Positions 22,108 through 34,060 of a stretch of DNA of 64,000 nucleotides are shown here, piece after piece. Positions within the stretch are counted from its first letter, which is position 1. Each line of letters begins with the position of its first letter. A model generated the notes under the pieces. The model was given only the letters and a program-made list of their open reading frames with translations. It did no database searches and was not told the DNA's origin. The position numbers were made by a program, and so were the translations under genes. Location: the NCBI RefSeq assembly GCF_022201045.2, contig NC_068558.1:40195501-40259500 (forward strand), written 5' to 3'. Source of the DNA: Citrus sinensis. Taxonomy: Eukaryota > Streptophyta > Magnoliopsida > Sapindales > Rutaceae.

Positions 22108-23989
22108 ATGGGTCCGGTAAAGGCAGCAGCGGGCGATCTGGTGCTGACGTTTATGTGGGTATTTGTGTCGTCAACCTTCGGTGTTTTGACGACTGAGATT
22201 GCCTCCGCCCTTGGCGTTCATGGCCTTGTTTGGCCGCCCATGCTCATCACTACGGCCATTGTTTTTGTTTTCGTTTTTATTTTTAATATCATCGGTGAAG
22301 CTCTTGGTGGAGCCAGTTTCAATCCCACTGGTACCGCTGCGTTTTACGCTGTCGGTGTCGGCTCCGATAGCCTCCTCTCCATGGCCCTCCGCTTCCCAGC
22401 CCAGGTTCTCCATTTTTATTGTCCATTTCATTTTTATTTTATCTATTCATTTGATTTTGATTTTTATTTTGAGCAATACTAGATATATAAAACTCATCTA
22501 CTCGAACTTGACGTGGCGTAATGTAATTGGATAAGTATAAGTTGAAAAAAAAAACATTTAAAGTGACCCATTTATGAAAAAAAAATTTTAAAATTTATTT
22601 CTTTAGGTAATTATTCATCTGAATGCATTGATTTAGAATGATCCCTCGGTGAAAAAGGGATTTGTGATCATTAAAAATAATAATAATAATAATGCTTTCA
22701 TCTGAAAGTGATTATTCATCTGAGTGCATTGATTTGGAATGACCCCTTTACGAAAAAAAAGGACTAGAAGTAATTCACGAGCTGTCGAGTGTGGATGTTG
22801 GATGTAACCGTAAAGTTCGTGTTTTGACAGGCAGCGGGTGCCGTGGGCGGTGCATTGGCCATCATGGAGTACATGCCACCAAAGTACAAGCACATGCTTG
22901 GGGGTCCTTCTTTGCAAGTTGACTTGCATACCGGAGCCATTGCTGAGGGGCTGTTGACTTTCCTTATTACCTTTGCTGTTCTTGTAATTATGCTCAAGGG
23001 TCCTCAAAGCAATATTTTGAAGACCTGGTTGGTTGCTGTGGCAACTGTCGTCTTGATTGTTACAGGTTCCGCTTATACTGGACCTTCCATGAATCCTGCC
23101 AATGTGAGTCGTTTCCATCTCTCTCTGCATCTCTTTCAATTAAAAAAAAAAAAAAGCATCCTAATCATTTTTCAAATTTATTGAAGTCAATTTACTGTTG
23201 TGATGCTCTAATTGTACCACTGTCTAACAACTACGCAATTAGGTATGGCTTTTACTTTATATTTGCTGTTTAGAGTTGCTGTATATTTGTGCTCTTCGCC
23301 CTTTATTCACTCTTTTTGAACTTTTTTGTGGTAACTTCCATCACAACTGTTAATTCTGACTAACCAGTCCATATGCAGTGAAGAGGGTAATAGATTAGGT
23401 CTTTCACTGGGTCTCAATAATAATGGTAGGTTTGAGAATGTTGGCTGTCAATGGGTTGAGAGTATGAGATCAAGAGCTCCTCTGTTCACATATGACTCAG
23501 TAGTGGGGAAGATGGCAATATCTGGCTTCCCTCTCTTTTAATTTCGAGGGAGTATTGAGTATAATGGTCATTCAATTTTTTAATTCTTTTATGCAGCCAA
23601 AATTATGATGCCATAGCTATTCTGTTTTCATGGATCCATTAATCAAATTGAGAGAGATTTAGGGCGTGTTTGGTATTGTTTTGTAACTCATTTTTTTCAT
23701 TTTGCTTTTGGTATTGTTTTGTAACTCATTTTTTTCATTTTGCTTTTAGAGTTCAACTGTAATAATTGTTTGGTGGGGCTTATCCTAAAATCATATTATA
23801 AAACCAAAAAAGAAATCCATTTTTGTTTTATGATCTATAACTGTTAAATGGATTTTATTTTGTGTTTTACAATATTTTTTTAGGATAAGCCCCACCGAAC
23901 AGTTATTACACTTGAACCCTAAAAGCAAACATGAAAACATGAGTTACAAAACATTATCGAGCACACCCTCATATATATATATATATATC

Positions 23990-24036
<47 letters not shown>

Positions 24037-24572
24037 TGCATTCAGGAAAGAAATATTGATGTTTTCTCGATAATTGTGGTGCCCTTTGGCGCTGCTATAG
24101 TCTTCAGGTAGTGAAGTAGGGAGTTTTTGGTGGATGCTGACTTTTTCACCTGGTGTAATCGTTTATTTGGCACATGCCCGTGGGAGTTCATTCATGTCTC
24201 TAGGGAAACTCCTTTTACCTTTGAGAAGCCACAAAGATACCTTTCTTCTATCAAATAAATAGGCCAAACGGATCATTATTTGCAGTGTTCTTCTTGGAAT
24301 TTACATATATTGGAGCTATTTTCTTCTGGGTATTTTGGCTTAGTGCTCTGATTACCTTCAAAAATTTTGTTAGATGGGGGCTGCACTCATATCCTTTTAG
24401 ATATGTTATGGTACGTCATTGGAAGAGTCATTACCACTTAACATTGTTACTTAAGGATGCAGCAATTACCCTGGTGATGCTCCTACATGCTGAACGGTTT
24501 TGATATCTTTTACCACATTTTAGCTAGTCTAAAAGGAAATTGCATTGAAAAGTAGATATAGATTAGATGCTG

Positions 24573-24605
<33 letters not shown>

Positions 24606-24985
24606 ATAAAATCATATCTTCCTCTCATCTTCTTGTTGCACTTGCTCCTACTGAGACCCACACTCGTAGCTTCATATGTAAAAGTCATCTCCTATTCTGG
24701 TTGTGTATTTTATCTATATTTGTCATATGTTCACATATAAAATTAGCTTTATCATTCTGTTGTTAGCACACACTTCAATAATAAAATGAAACGACACTTA
24801 TATCTACATTGTCTCTACAGGCCTTTGGCTGGGCATATGTGAACAAGTGGCATGACACATGGGATCAGTTTTACGTATACTGGATTTGTCCATTCATAGG
24901 AGCAGTTGCGGCTTCTATGATTTTCCGTGTTGTCTTCCCCCCACCGGCACCAGCTCGACCGGCGAAGAAAAAGAAGAAAAACTGA
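22108..24985 (+). CDS. SIP1: Small basic intrinsic protein aquaporin SIP1
   Basis: Three exons: 22108-22404, 22831-23103 and 24821-24985, giving 244 aa (SIP1 members are about 240). SIPs are aquaporin-superfamily channels of the endoplasmic reticulum; SIP1 members conduct water in reported assays. Six membrane spans are apparent. The first pore motif is NPT (residues 72-74, GGASFNPTGTAAF) in place of the usual NPA, the hallmark of SIP1. The second is a normal NPA (187-189) at the exon 2/3 junction, followed by FGWAYVNKWHDTWDQFYVYW. The C-terminus ends in a lysine-rich tail (PAKKKKKN) that fits the basic character and possibly ER retention. Splice sites are canonical and all exons are in phase 0. 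Intron 2 (1.7 kb) contains a MITE and AT/TG microsatellites. Confidence 0.95.
23662..23968. mobile_element. MITE in SIP1 intron 2 (Tourist-like, tentative)
   Basis: A 307-bp fold-back element. The left end GGGCGTGTTTGGTATTG mirrors the right end over about 90 bp (ATGAGTTACAAAACATTATC, then GAGCACACCC), including AGGATAAGCCCCACC near the middle. GGGCGTGTTTGG ends are typical of Tourist/PIF-Harbinger MITEs. The flanks read TTA on the left and TCA on the right, a near match to the usual TTA duplication. The left arm contains a perfect 38-bp tandem duplication that the right arm lacks. Confidence 0.75.
23971..24034. repeat. (AT)n microsatellite
   Basis: Long AT dinucleotide run with one short interruption, directly next to the right end of the MITE in SIP1 intron 2. 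Likely to vary in length between individuals. Confidence 0.9.
24581..24605. repeat. (TG)n microsatellite
   Basis: Perfect TG dinucleotide run within SIP1 intron 2, about 215 bp before exon 3. Confidence 0.9.
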
Positions 24986-26350
24986 AGGTGGGTTAATCTG
25001 CTAAGATGTGATATATTCGAGCCCAATGTTCATGCAATAAGAACCTCTTTTTTTTCCTCTGAGCTCTGGTATTCTGTGAACTTATCTTCGGTCGTGCATT
25101 AGCAAAGTTGCCTTAGATATCTGTTTTTTAATTCTAAAATAGATGACAATAGATACATTCAATGGAGTAGTAGGCGGTAGTTAATTTTGAAATACCGGCC
25201 GGGCTAAACCGGATCTCGGATCCGATTTGGAGAATAAATCTTTTGTTTTATCAATAAAAATACTTTAGTCTCTGAATAGGAAATTGTTAAAAAGCATTTT
25301 TATAATATTTTTCATTTTGAAATTTAAAGCACTTCTATAGTAAATTGTCAAACACTCTTTAACGTTCTTTCCTTTTTCCCCTAAGATTGTCAATAAAGAG
25401 AGGTTTATTTACGAAAGTGGTTATGAGGTGGAAAGCGGAACGGTTCTTACAAGCATTGTCAACATCACTTCAAATGGCATTCATGTCGGTTTTTTTTTTT
25501 TTTTTTTTGGAGAAAGCATTCATGTTGATTTAGTTGCTTTACGAGCATTAAAAAGTTGAAACAAAAAACTCAACCAGGAAGCCGTACAAGTCATCAATTA
25601 ATGAAACCATAGAGATCGCACTCTCATTGAGACTTTTGGAAGAATTTAGGGCTAATTTTCAACCCACCCTTAATAAGAGTTATTACTGATTGATAACTTA
25701 CCCAAAAAAAAAAAAAAAACGATAACTTGCGAAAATTCTAATAAAAGAGAAAAAGAAAAATAGTTACAAAAAATGTGAGCATTTAACAACACAAATAAAA
25801 TAAACATATTTTCAACTTTTTTCTTTTGACACGCAACCGAAACAAGGTTACGACAAAGCAAGAGGAGCAATTTTTCTTTTTAAATCGTATATAAATATTT
25901 AAAATTAAAAGGAAAAACTTTATTTACACACTTTTGAGGCAATCCTTGTGTTGGTGGTCCTGGCGTTCCGCGTCCGTTTCCCTCTGTCCCTGTGACCCTG
26001 GCCCTCTCCCTCTACGGTGATTGATTTATACGGTACTAACAAACAAACCAATAAACAGCAGTCTGAGACAGGCTGGCTCGTCAGTTTTCGCGCTGAAAGA
26101 GACACAACGCTGCGACGACACTCAATCAATCGGCATTGTAATTTTATCACATGATCAACGTTCCAAACCCCGTCATCTGAAAAAAAAAACAAAATCCACA
26201 AGCACACAACACTACGCTATAAGTTCAATCCTGGATCCCTCTCTGGATCCGCCATCTCAGTCCTTAGCCTTATCAACCGGCGGCAACGGTCAGATCCGGT
26301 ACCGATCCCCTTCCTCCGCAGAGCTCCTCGAGACCGGCTCCTCGGACAAA
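24986..26350. other. SIP1 3' region and apyrase upstream region
   Basis: Contains the SIP1 3' UTR at the left, AT-rich DNA with poly-T near 25490 and poly-A near 25705, and the apyrase leader at the right. From 26021 to 26350 the frame is open and continuous with apyrase exon 1. It encodes a low-similarity stretch that I treat as 5' UTR. No other gene was seen. Confidence 0.6.
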
Positions 26351-29300
26351 ATGATCAAGCGGCCTCACAATCGCCAGCACGACTCCTTCTCCGACAAGAT
26401 CCAGCGTTACCGCAGCGTTCTGCTCGTCATTTCCATCCCCGTCATGTTGATTGCCGTCGTCTTGCTTCTCATGCCCGGCCGCGCCGCCCCCTCCGACGTC
26501 GCTATGGATTACGGTCTCAGCCGCAAGTTTTCCCCCAATTTGAAGCTCTCCAAGAGTTACGCTGTTATTTTTGACGCCGGCAGTTCGGGCAGTCGTGTGC
26601 ACGTGTATTGCTTTGATCAGAACTTGGATCTTGTGCCAATTGGCAAAGATCTCGAGCTTTTTGTTCAGGTTATTTCTTAATTCATAACCTTTTTTTTAAT
26701 TTTTTTTCAAATGAGAATTTAATATTGATTTCAGAATTATGGATCAGGATAATGTAGTTTATAGATTTGTTCCTGATGCATTGTTTAAGGTTGTTGTTCA
26801 ACCGCTAGTATGAGCAGCTTTGAGTTAAGGTGCATACTGCAAAAGCATCTGAAATTGCATTCTGGAGAATTATCAATTAAGTGCTTTTCATGAAAACACT
26901 TTTAAGTTTTAACTACATTTTTTTGTTCCCCCAGAAACGTCTTTTCTTAAAAGTGCTTCTGGCAGAAGCTGTCCAAATGCTTTTCTTGATCTTAGAAAGC
27001 GCTTTTGTCTGATTCAACCAACCATTGCAAAAAGATAAAAGCCCTCACGATTGCATTTTTTAGTTGGTTTTAATTTTTGGCAAAGAGCTTGTGTTTGAGT
27101 TAATATGGGTTTCAATAATACAATATGCTATGAACAAGACTGCTTCATATGCATGCATAAAGCGATTGTTCTAGGTACTTGAACTACTTGGAGCTAAGTG
27201 TGTGTAATGATCTGTTGTTTTACATAGTTCTGATTTAAGGTTGGTCATGGTGTTACAGACTAAACCAGGTTTGAGTGCATATGCAAGTGATCCGCAAGCA
27301 GCAGCAAACTCACTAGCCTCGCTTCTTGATAAGGCTCAAAGTGTTGTGCCACAAGATTTGCGACCAAAGACACCAGTTAAAGTTGGGGTGAGTGAATTCA
27401 GATAAGTTCTCTTTTCTCATTTATCAAGATTTTTTATTTGATGCTGTAATGCCATTCTCTAAAATTTTCTCGTTAAATTACTGAGATGAGGTTTTGTTGT
27501 TTTTGTAGGCAACTGCAGGGTTAAGGCAATTGGGAGTTGATGCATCTGATAGAATTTTGCAAGCAGTAATTCCTCCTTTATTAACATATCATTTGGTTGG
27601 GTTCATACCTTTATTTTATCTTCCATTGTACTTACAGTTCTCTGAACTTCAAATTTAAGGTTAGGGATCTCCTTAAATATAAAAGTGCCTTCAAATCTAA
27701 GCCAGAGTGGGTTACTGTTTTGGATGGTTCCCAAGAAGGTTCTTATCAGTGGGTATGTGATTTTCATTTCATCTGTTTCCTTATTGGTTTTGGCCTAGAG
27801 AACAGAATGCACATATGATAATGAAGTCAGTTTCATTCATGAAGTTCCTCTATCTTATTGCACTCATACTTGACATGCATGCTTGTGTGCGCACATACGG
27901 ATGCACATGTGTATGTGTGAAGAATATGTTGTAAATAATGATTGTGATATTTGTTCTAGAATGTAGGTTCTTCCATCTTATCACCAAGTCAAAGAGCCAT
28001 CTATTCATTTTTATAAGATGGCAAAGCCTGGTTTCTGCTGCTTGGTCTTGATTTTTTTCATGGACTCTTAGACTAGTCAAATCAAATACACATAGTAATT
28101 CCAGGCTCTGACATATTCATAGTACTTACTTTGTTGACATAGGGAAGTGGTATTGACTTAGACATATGAAGACATAAATTGATTACAAAACATAAACATC
28201 ATTATATCATTTGGCTACATTTAAAGTTTTAAGATGTTGTAGGAACATCGGGTTTGTTCATTTTTTTTGTTTAAATGGATGTAGTCTTGAATTCTTTAAT
28301 GTATCATGCGTTTCAGGTAACAATAAACTATCTCTTAGGGAATTTGGGGAAGAAATATTCAAACACAGTTGGAGTGGTTGATCTTGGCGGTGGATCTGTA
28401 CAAATGGCTTATGCAATCTCAGAGAAAGATGCTGCAAATGCTCCAACAGTGCCAGAAGGAGAGGATCAATATGTAAATGAAATGTATTTGATGGGAACAA
28501 AATATTACCTTTATGTTCACAGGTCCACTCTTTCTTTCTTAAAATTTATCTTATTACTTTATTCAATAATTGCTTGGTCAATCACCTCATGGATCATTTA
28601 TAGTGGTCATTTTTCATTGGTCCATGATAAAGAATTTTCTAGGTTCTCTATCTGTTTAAAAAAGATCTTTTATTCAGCAAAGTACCATAGAGTTTTCCTA
28701 GATACATTTTCTAACCATAATGTTTTGGCATTTTGCATACAGTTACTTGCATTATGGTTTGTTAGCTGCTCGAGCAGAAATCTTGAAGGTCACTAAAGAC
28801 TCTGACAACCCATGCATTTTGGCTGGTTATGATGGTATGTTCAAGTGACTAATTTTCTGGAGTCCTGATAAGTTATCATTCTACTTTCTTTCTACGAATC
28901 ATGGCTGATCTCACTTTCTCTCTTGCTTGCTCTAACTTAGATCACTATGAAGATTAATGAGAAAATTATTTTTGGACACGGAAACTTATTCATCTAAATC
29001 TTTAATTCCCTGGAAAATATTTAGGATTGTGTAGCTGGTTGGAGTTAGCAAAATTTTTTTCTGAGATAAAAGTTTTATTTACACTGACTGTGGACATCAG
29101 ATTGGAAAGTTAAGTACTTTTTTGCACTTGAAATCTTTTGAAGGATCTTACAAATATGGAGGAGAGGAATACAAAGCATCAGCATCACCATCAGGTTCAA
29201 ACATAGAGGAGTGTCAGAGTGTAGCTATCAAGGCTCTCAAAGTTAATGATACTTGTACTCACATGCAGTGCACATTCGGTGGAGTATGGAACGGCGGAGG

Positions 29301-29888
29301 TGGTGATGGACAAAAAAATATGTTTGTGGCTTCATTTTTCTTTGACAGGGCTGCCGAGGTATTACTCTTCTATAACTTAGTTGCATGAGGATATTAATTT
29401 ACAGCAAAGTTTTCTTAATTGTCTGGCCGCATTGAGTTGGTCTAACTCGATAACTTGCTTTTAGGCTGGTTTTATTGACCAAAATGAACCCGTTGCCAAA
29501 GTTCGTCCTGGTGATTTTGAGTCTGCAGCTAAGCGTGCCTGCCAAACTAAACTTGAGGACGCAAAATCCATATATCCACGTGTGGATGAGAGCAATCTGC
29601 CGTACATATGCATGGATCTTGTCTACCAGCATGCATTGCTTGTAGTCGGATTTGGTGAGTAACACTGACATCAAGTAAATTTCTCTTTATCAGTTAAGTT
29701 GTATTTCGTGAGCCATATCCTGTTGGTATTCTGATCTCTCGTCTTTTTGGGCAGGCCTTGATCCCTGGCAAGAGATTACCTTAGTAAAGCAAATTAAATA
29801 TCAAAATTCACTTGTCGAAGCAGCATGGCCACTAGGCAGTGCCATAGAGGCCATCTCATCTTTAGGATTGAATCAGGTTTCCGCATAA
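26351..29888 (+). CDS. APY: Apyrase (GDA1/CD39 nucleoside tri/diphosphatase)
   Basis: Nine exons: 26351-26668, 27259-27387, 27509-27565, 27660-27752, 28317-28522, 28743-28834, 29144-29358, 29465-29654 and 29755-29888, giving 477 aa (Arabidopsis APY1 is 471). Apyrases remove phosphates from NTPs and NDPs. The plant APY1/2 class acts in the Golgi lumen and perhaps the apoplast, affecting glycosylation, extracellular ATP and growth. An N-terminal signal-anchor lies at about 22-41 ([20 protein letters not shown]). Apyrase conserved regions are visible: DAGSSGSR (75-82), GATAGLR (149-155), [11 protein letters not shown] (189-199), [13 protein letters not shown] (about 219) and [13 protein letters not shown]. 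The C-terminus matches [14 protein letters not shown]. The start was chosen because [16 protein letters not shown] aligns with the N-terminus of APY1/2; the frame stays open upstream to 26021. The exon 4 acceptor is a weaker AAG. Confidence 0.95.
26838..26990. repeat. Possible small MITE in apyrase intron 1
   Basis: The words AAGTGCTTTTCATGAAAACACTTTTAAG and, later, TTAAAAGTGCTTCTGGCAGAAGCTG resemble the inverted arms of a widespread plant MITE type rich in AGCTTCTGCCAGAAGC and AAAGTGCTTTT words. I could not fix the ends or a target duplication, so this is a tentative note. Confidence 0.25.
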
Positions 29889-30120
29889 TTATTCATCTAA
29901 ACTTCAGCAATGTGTGGTTTTTGGGTGTCTGCGGATTTGAAGCTGAAGTATCCACGGCCGGTGGCCTCAGAATCAGTATCAACCTGGATTGGGAATTGAA
30001 TTTGGTCTATATATCTTGGGAATAACGCCGGGGGGGAATATTAGTTCCATTTATTATCATTTGTAATCACGTTACAAAATGTTCTGATTATAATTTGTCG
30101 AGTGTTTTGATTTATTTATG
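29889..30120. other. Apyrase 3' region
   Basis: Likely 3' UTR and termination region of the apyrase. A GGGGGG run at 30030-30035 is the only notable feature. Confidence 0.5.
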
Positions 30121-30121
30121 T

Positions 30122-31097
30122 TGCATTTATTTTTCGGATTAGGGAATCGGAATCATTGATAGGGTTTATTTTGCAAAATAGAGTTCGGAATCGAAATTGG
30201 AATCGGGATCGTGGGTCCATCACAATTTGGGAATGAGGAATGAAAGACTTATTATTAAAGGAAGGTGGGAATGAGTCTCTCACTCCCGGAAATGACTATT
30301 TTACTTACTCCAAAATTACAAATGCTCATATTGTTCTCAATTATAATTAGTTAATATATTATTATAATTAATTAATTAATATACTACTATAATAATTATA
30401 TTAATATATTAATAACAATAACTATTAATAATTATATTTTTTATAAATAATCACCATAATTATTATATTATTATTAATTAATTAATACACTACTATGATA
30501 ACTATTAATATAATTATTATAATTGGTTCAAATATTATTAATTAATTAGTATAATTGTTATTGTTAATTAATATATTAATATATTATTAACAATAATTAT
30601 ATTTTTGATAAATAATCACAATAATGAATATACTTTTATTATTAATTAATATAATTATTACTATTAATTAATATATTTATATATTATTAACAATAATGTA
30701 TTAATAATTATAGTTTTTGAATAAATAATCACTATAATTAATATATTTTTATAATAATAATTAATATAATTATTATAATTAATTAGTATATCATTATACT
30801 TAATTAATTAATTAATTATAAATTTACAATTAATTAATATATTTTTATATTATTGACAATTATTATTATTATTATTATTATTATTAATTTTTGAATAAAT
30901 AATCACTATAATTAAAATATAAAATAATCATTATGCCAATAATTCATAAAGTAATTTTTAGTAATTTGTTACATTCTAACTCATTTCAATTCTGATTCAT
31001 ATAGGTTAAGTAAATAACTTACTCTGATTTTCATTTCTCATTCCCATTTCGGTTTATTCCCATTTCAGCTCACTTTGATTACTAACAAATAAATGCA
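30122..31097. mobile_element. AT-rich repeat element, copy A
   Basis: About 976 bp between inverted ends TGCATTTATTT (left) and AAATAAATGCA (right). The left arm reads GGAATCGGAATCATTG and then GGAATCGGGATCGTGGGTCC. The right arm reads TCTGATTTTCATTTCTCATT. The middle is almost pure A/T made of (ATT)/(AATT) words, including a short (ATT)n run at 30862-30886. The same left- and right-arm sequences recur at 43437-44826, so this is a dispersed family. No open frame resembles a transposase. It looks like a non-autonomous DNA transposon or large MITE; the superfamily is undetermined. Confidence 0.6.
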
Positions 31098-31855
31098 GTA
31101 TTAGTTCATTTACCAAGAGGAATCAGTACCAAACTAAACCAATTTTTTTTAAAAGTAAATTCTTCTAAATTTAATCAAAGGCATGAGTGGGCATGTTATT
31201 TTGTATTGAATGGTCCGTACTGTATTAAAAATTTAACCCGTACGTGGTGATGAAAAACATTTTAGATGAGAAGTACGAAATTATATTGATGAGTTTGGTG
31301 TAGTATTAGTGATTCATTATTATTTTTTTATTTTGAGGGTAAAATTGGGGTGTGTGAATTTGGTAGGTTTTTTTTTCCTGATTTATGAATAATTTGTGAA
31401 AAAGTGTTAAAAAAAGTTGGAAAATGAGTTTGCTTTTTTGTGTATCATTTCTGATACATGTAGTATTAATCAACATGAAAATTTTCAAAACCAATCAACC
31501 AAAAAAAAAAAAAACAAATTTTATAGTAAGGAAACTCAAGTTGCATGTTCACATGTGTTTATAAAGAGTTAGCGCCTTCTCGAGATCAACTTCAACTGGC
31601 TGCGACCGACCCTTCGAAATTCTGTTTACAGTCAACAGTTAACTCGAGAATTTCTTTCTCACATGACATGATAATTGCAGTAAGTTATATTCAATATCGA
31701 TGCACATTTACGGGCTTGGTCCTTTCATTCAGTCATTTTCACGAACACCTTCGCTTCGCTTCGCTTCCTTGCGAAAAATAACTCCTCTTTCTTCTTGCGG
31801 TTAATTTCAATTATCGTATATATCATTGTTTTTTGTTTATTGAGTTACTTAGAAA
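31098..31855. other. PPR gene upstream region
   Basis: Intergenic DNA with a poly-A run at 31501-31514 and a GAACACCTTCGCTTCGCTTCGCTTCC stretch (CTTCG repeated) near 31742-31766. It contains the promoter and leader of the PPR gene. No other gene was seen. Confidence 0.5.
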
Positions 31856-33622
31856 ATGCAAGGAAACAGAGTGATTAGATCTAACTTATCACGTATTACG
31901 AGTCTCGCTCGCTTCCTTTTCAGTGCTGCATATACAAAACCATCCGAGTTTTCAACTTCCGTTATCAAAACCAATGTCTTTACGCCCACTAATAATTTTA
32001 CCTTCCCATTTCACTTCTCTTCTTGCTCCACCTCTAATCTTGAGACCCTAAACGCGCCAAAAATATCTATATTGGATGAAAAAGACTGTAGTGGCAGTGA
32101 TAATGATGATGAAGAGGATATTGTTGAAACAGATGTCAAGCAGTTGAAAATAAGTGATGAGGGTGTACTAAAAGATGCTAAGACCCTTGTGGACATATTG
32201 CGTGAGTTTAGTCATAGACGCTCTGAAATGAGAAACAAGATTGAGGAATGTGGTATTAAGGTCTCATCAGAGTTGGTGAGCGAGGTGTTTTCTTGGGTTC
32301 GAAATGATTGGGAAGCAGCATTTACTTTCTTTTTATGGGCTGGAAAGCAGTCGGGTTATGCACATTCGACTCGCGAGTATCATACAATGATAGCTATCCT
32401 TGGGAAAGTGAGGAAGTTTGATACTGCATGGGCATTGATAGATGAGATGAGAGGGGGAGAAACAGGTCCTTCCCTTGTGACAAAGCAGACTCTTCTGATT
32501 TTGATTAGAAGATATTGTGCAGTGCATGATGTGGGGCGAGCTATAAATGCTTTCTATGCATATAAAAGGTTTAAATTTGCTGTTGGTATTGAGGATTTTC
32601 AGGGTCTCTTATCAGCTCTATGTCGGTACAAGAATGTGCAAGATGCTGAGCACTTGATGTTTTGTAACAAAGATGTATTCCCATTCAATACCAAGAGTTT
32701 TAATATCATTCTTAACGGATGGTGTAATATCATTGGCAGTTCACGTGAGGCAGAGAGAGTGTGGATGGAGATGAGCCAGAGAGGTATTTGTTATGATGTT
32801 GTGTCATTTTCGTGTATCATATCTTGCTACTCTAAAGCTCGCAACCTTCATAAGGTGCTCAGGCTTTTTGATCAAATGAAGAGAATGGGGATTGAATGCG
32901 ACAGAAAAGTTTACAATGCAGTAATTCATGCTCTTGCAAAGGGTAGATTAGTGAAAGATGCAATCAGTCTCATGAAAAGTATGGAGGAGAAGGGTGTTGC
33001 ACCAAATGTTGTTACTTATAACTCACTGATCAAGCCTCTTTGTAAAGCACGGAAATTAGATGAGGCTAGACAGGCCTTTGATGAGATGTTGCAGCGTGGT
33101 CTCTCACCCACAATTCGGACTTACCATGCCTTCTTGGATATTGTAAGGACAGGGGAAGAAGTATTTGGCCTGTTGGAGAGTATGAGAAAAATGGGCTGCC
33201 AGCCAACTAATGATACTTACATCATGTTGATTAAAAAGTTTTCTCGATGGCGCCAGTTTGACAATGTTTTTAAAGTGTGGAATGAGATAAGTGAGAATGG
33301 GAATGGTCCCGACCGTAGCTCATATACTGCACTTATACATGGGCTCTTTTTAAATGGAAAGTTGGAGGAAGCACACCAATATTATATGGAGATGAAAGAA
33401 AAACAATTATTGCCAGAACCTAAGACAGATGAGTTGCTTCAGGATTGGTCATATAATAAGCAGTTTGTTGAACGGCAAATAGCATCTTTAAAAGCTCATC
33501 AGCCTCAATCAGGACAGAATACGAGAGTGATCTCCAAGAAATCTGATCAGGACAGAGAGTTCCTTCAACAACCTGAAACTAGAAGAGTTGTAAGACATCA
33601 GGGTTTTTCTTTTTGGGAGTAG
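31856..33622 (+). CDS. Pentatricopeptide repeat protein, probably mitochondrial
   Basis: Intronless, 588 aa. PPR proteins bind organellar RNA in a sequence-specific way and act in splicing, processing, stability or translation. The N-terminus (MQGNRVIRSNLSRITSLARF) is basic, hydroxylated and nearly free of acidic residues, as in mitochondrial presequences. An acidic stretch (DNDDEEDIVETD) at about residues 83-94 separates it from the repeats. About ten 35-residue P-type PPR motifs follow from about residue 170 to 540, with clear examples such as DVVSFSCIISCYSKARNLHK and NVVTYNSLIKPLCKARKLDE. There is no E, DYW or SMR domain, so an RNA-editing deaminase role is unlikely. It resembles the At5g15010 group, an assignment made from memory. 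The PPR arrays look intact. RNA target unknown. Confidence 0.93.
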   Translation: MQGNRVIRSNLSRITSLARFLFSAAYTKPSEFSTSVIKTNVFTPTNNFTFPFHFSSCSTSNLETLNAPKISILDEKDCSGSDNDDEEDIVETDVKQLKISDEGVLKDAKTLVDILREFSHRRSEMRNKIEECGIKVSSELVSEVFSWVRNDWEAAFTFFLWAGKQSGYAHSTREYHTMIAILGKVRKFDTAWALIDEMRGGETGPSLVTKQTLLILIRRYCAVHDVGRAINAFYAYKRFKFAVGIEDFQGLLSALCRYKNVQDAEHLMFCNKDVFPFNTKSFNIILNGWCNIIGSSREAERVWMEMSQRGICYDVVSFSCIISCYSKARNLHKVLRLFDQMKRMGIECDRKVYNAVIHALAKGRLVKDAISLMKSMEEKGVAPNVVTYNSLIKPLCKARKLDEARQAFDEMLQRGLSPTIRTYHAFLDIVRTGEEVFGLLESMRKMGCQPTNDTYIMLIKKFSRWRQFDNVFKVWNEISENGNGPDRSSYTALIHGLFLNGKLEEAHQYYMEMKEKQLLPEPKTDELLQDWSYNKQFVERQIASLKAHQPQSGQNTRVISKKSDQDREFLQQPETRRVVRHQGFSFWE

Positions 33623-34060
33623 TAGGTTCTTTATAACAGTAAACCTTGTTGGTAAGTGTTTTTGGTTTCAATGTAATTATAACCTTTTCTTTGTCCATGA
33701 GCTTTTCTATTAACTCCACATAGGTGCATGACAATTTCTGTCAACATTATAAAAAAAATGAAGTTTCTTGAATTCATAGATCACAACTTGAACATGCCTA
33801 AGGTGCGAACTAACCAGTTAAAAACAAAATAGTAAAATATAAAGAAAGGTGAAACTTTCTAGTTTGTCTTGATTCAAGCTTTCAAATTAAAAAAAAAAAG
33901 TCACTTGAAGTGTGTGTATTATGTTTATATCACTAAATCTTCTCTTCTGGCAGTCAATTGGCATGTGCATAACTCTGTTTCTGGTTATCACAGTACTTGA
34001 ATGCGGAAGGCTGCTTGGTCTGTTTGAGATTTATCCGTTTTATGGTTGCTGTTCTAACTG
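33623..34060. other. PPR gene 3' region
   Basis: Likely 3' UTR and flank of the PPR gene. It is AT-rich with a poly-A run at 33888-33899. No gene was seen. Confidence 0.5.

Noticed and set aside
22633..23139. 168-codon minus-strand frame
   Set aside because: Antisense of SIP1 exon 2 and its flanking intron.
26273..26602. 109-codon minus-strand frame
   Set aside because: Antisense shadow of apyrase exon 1.
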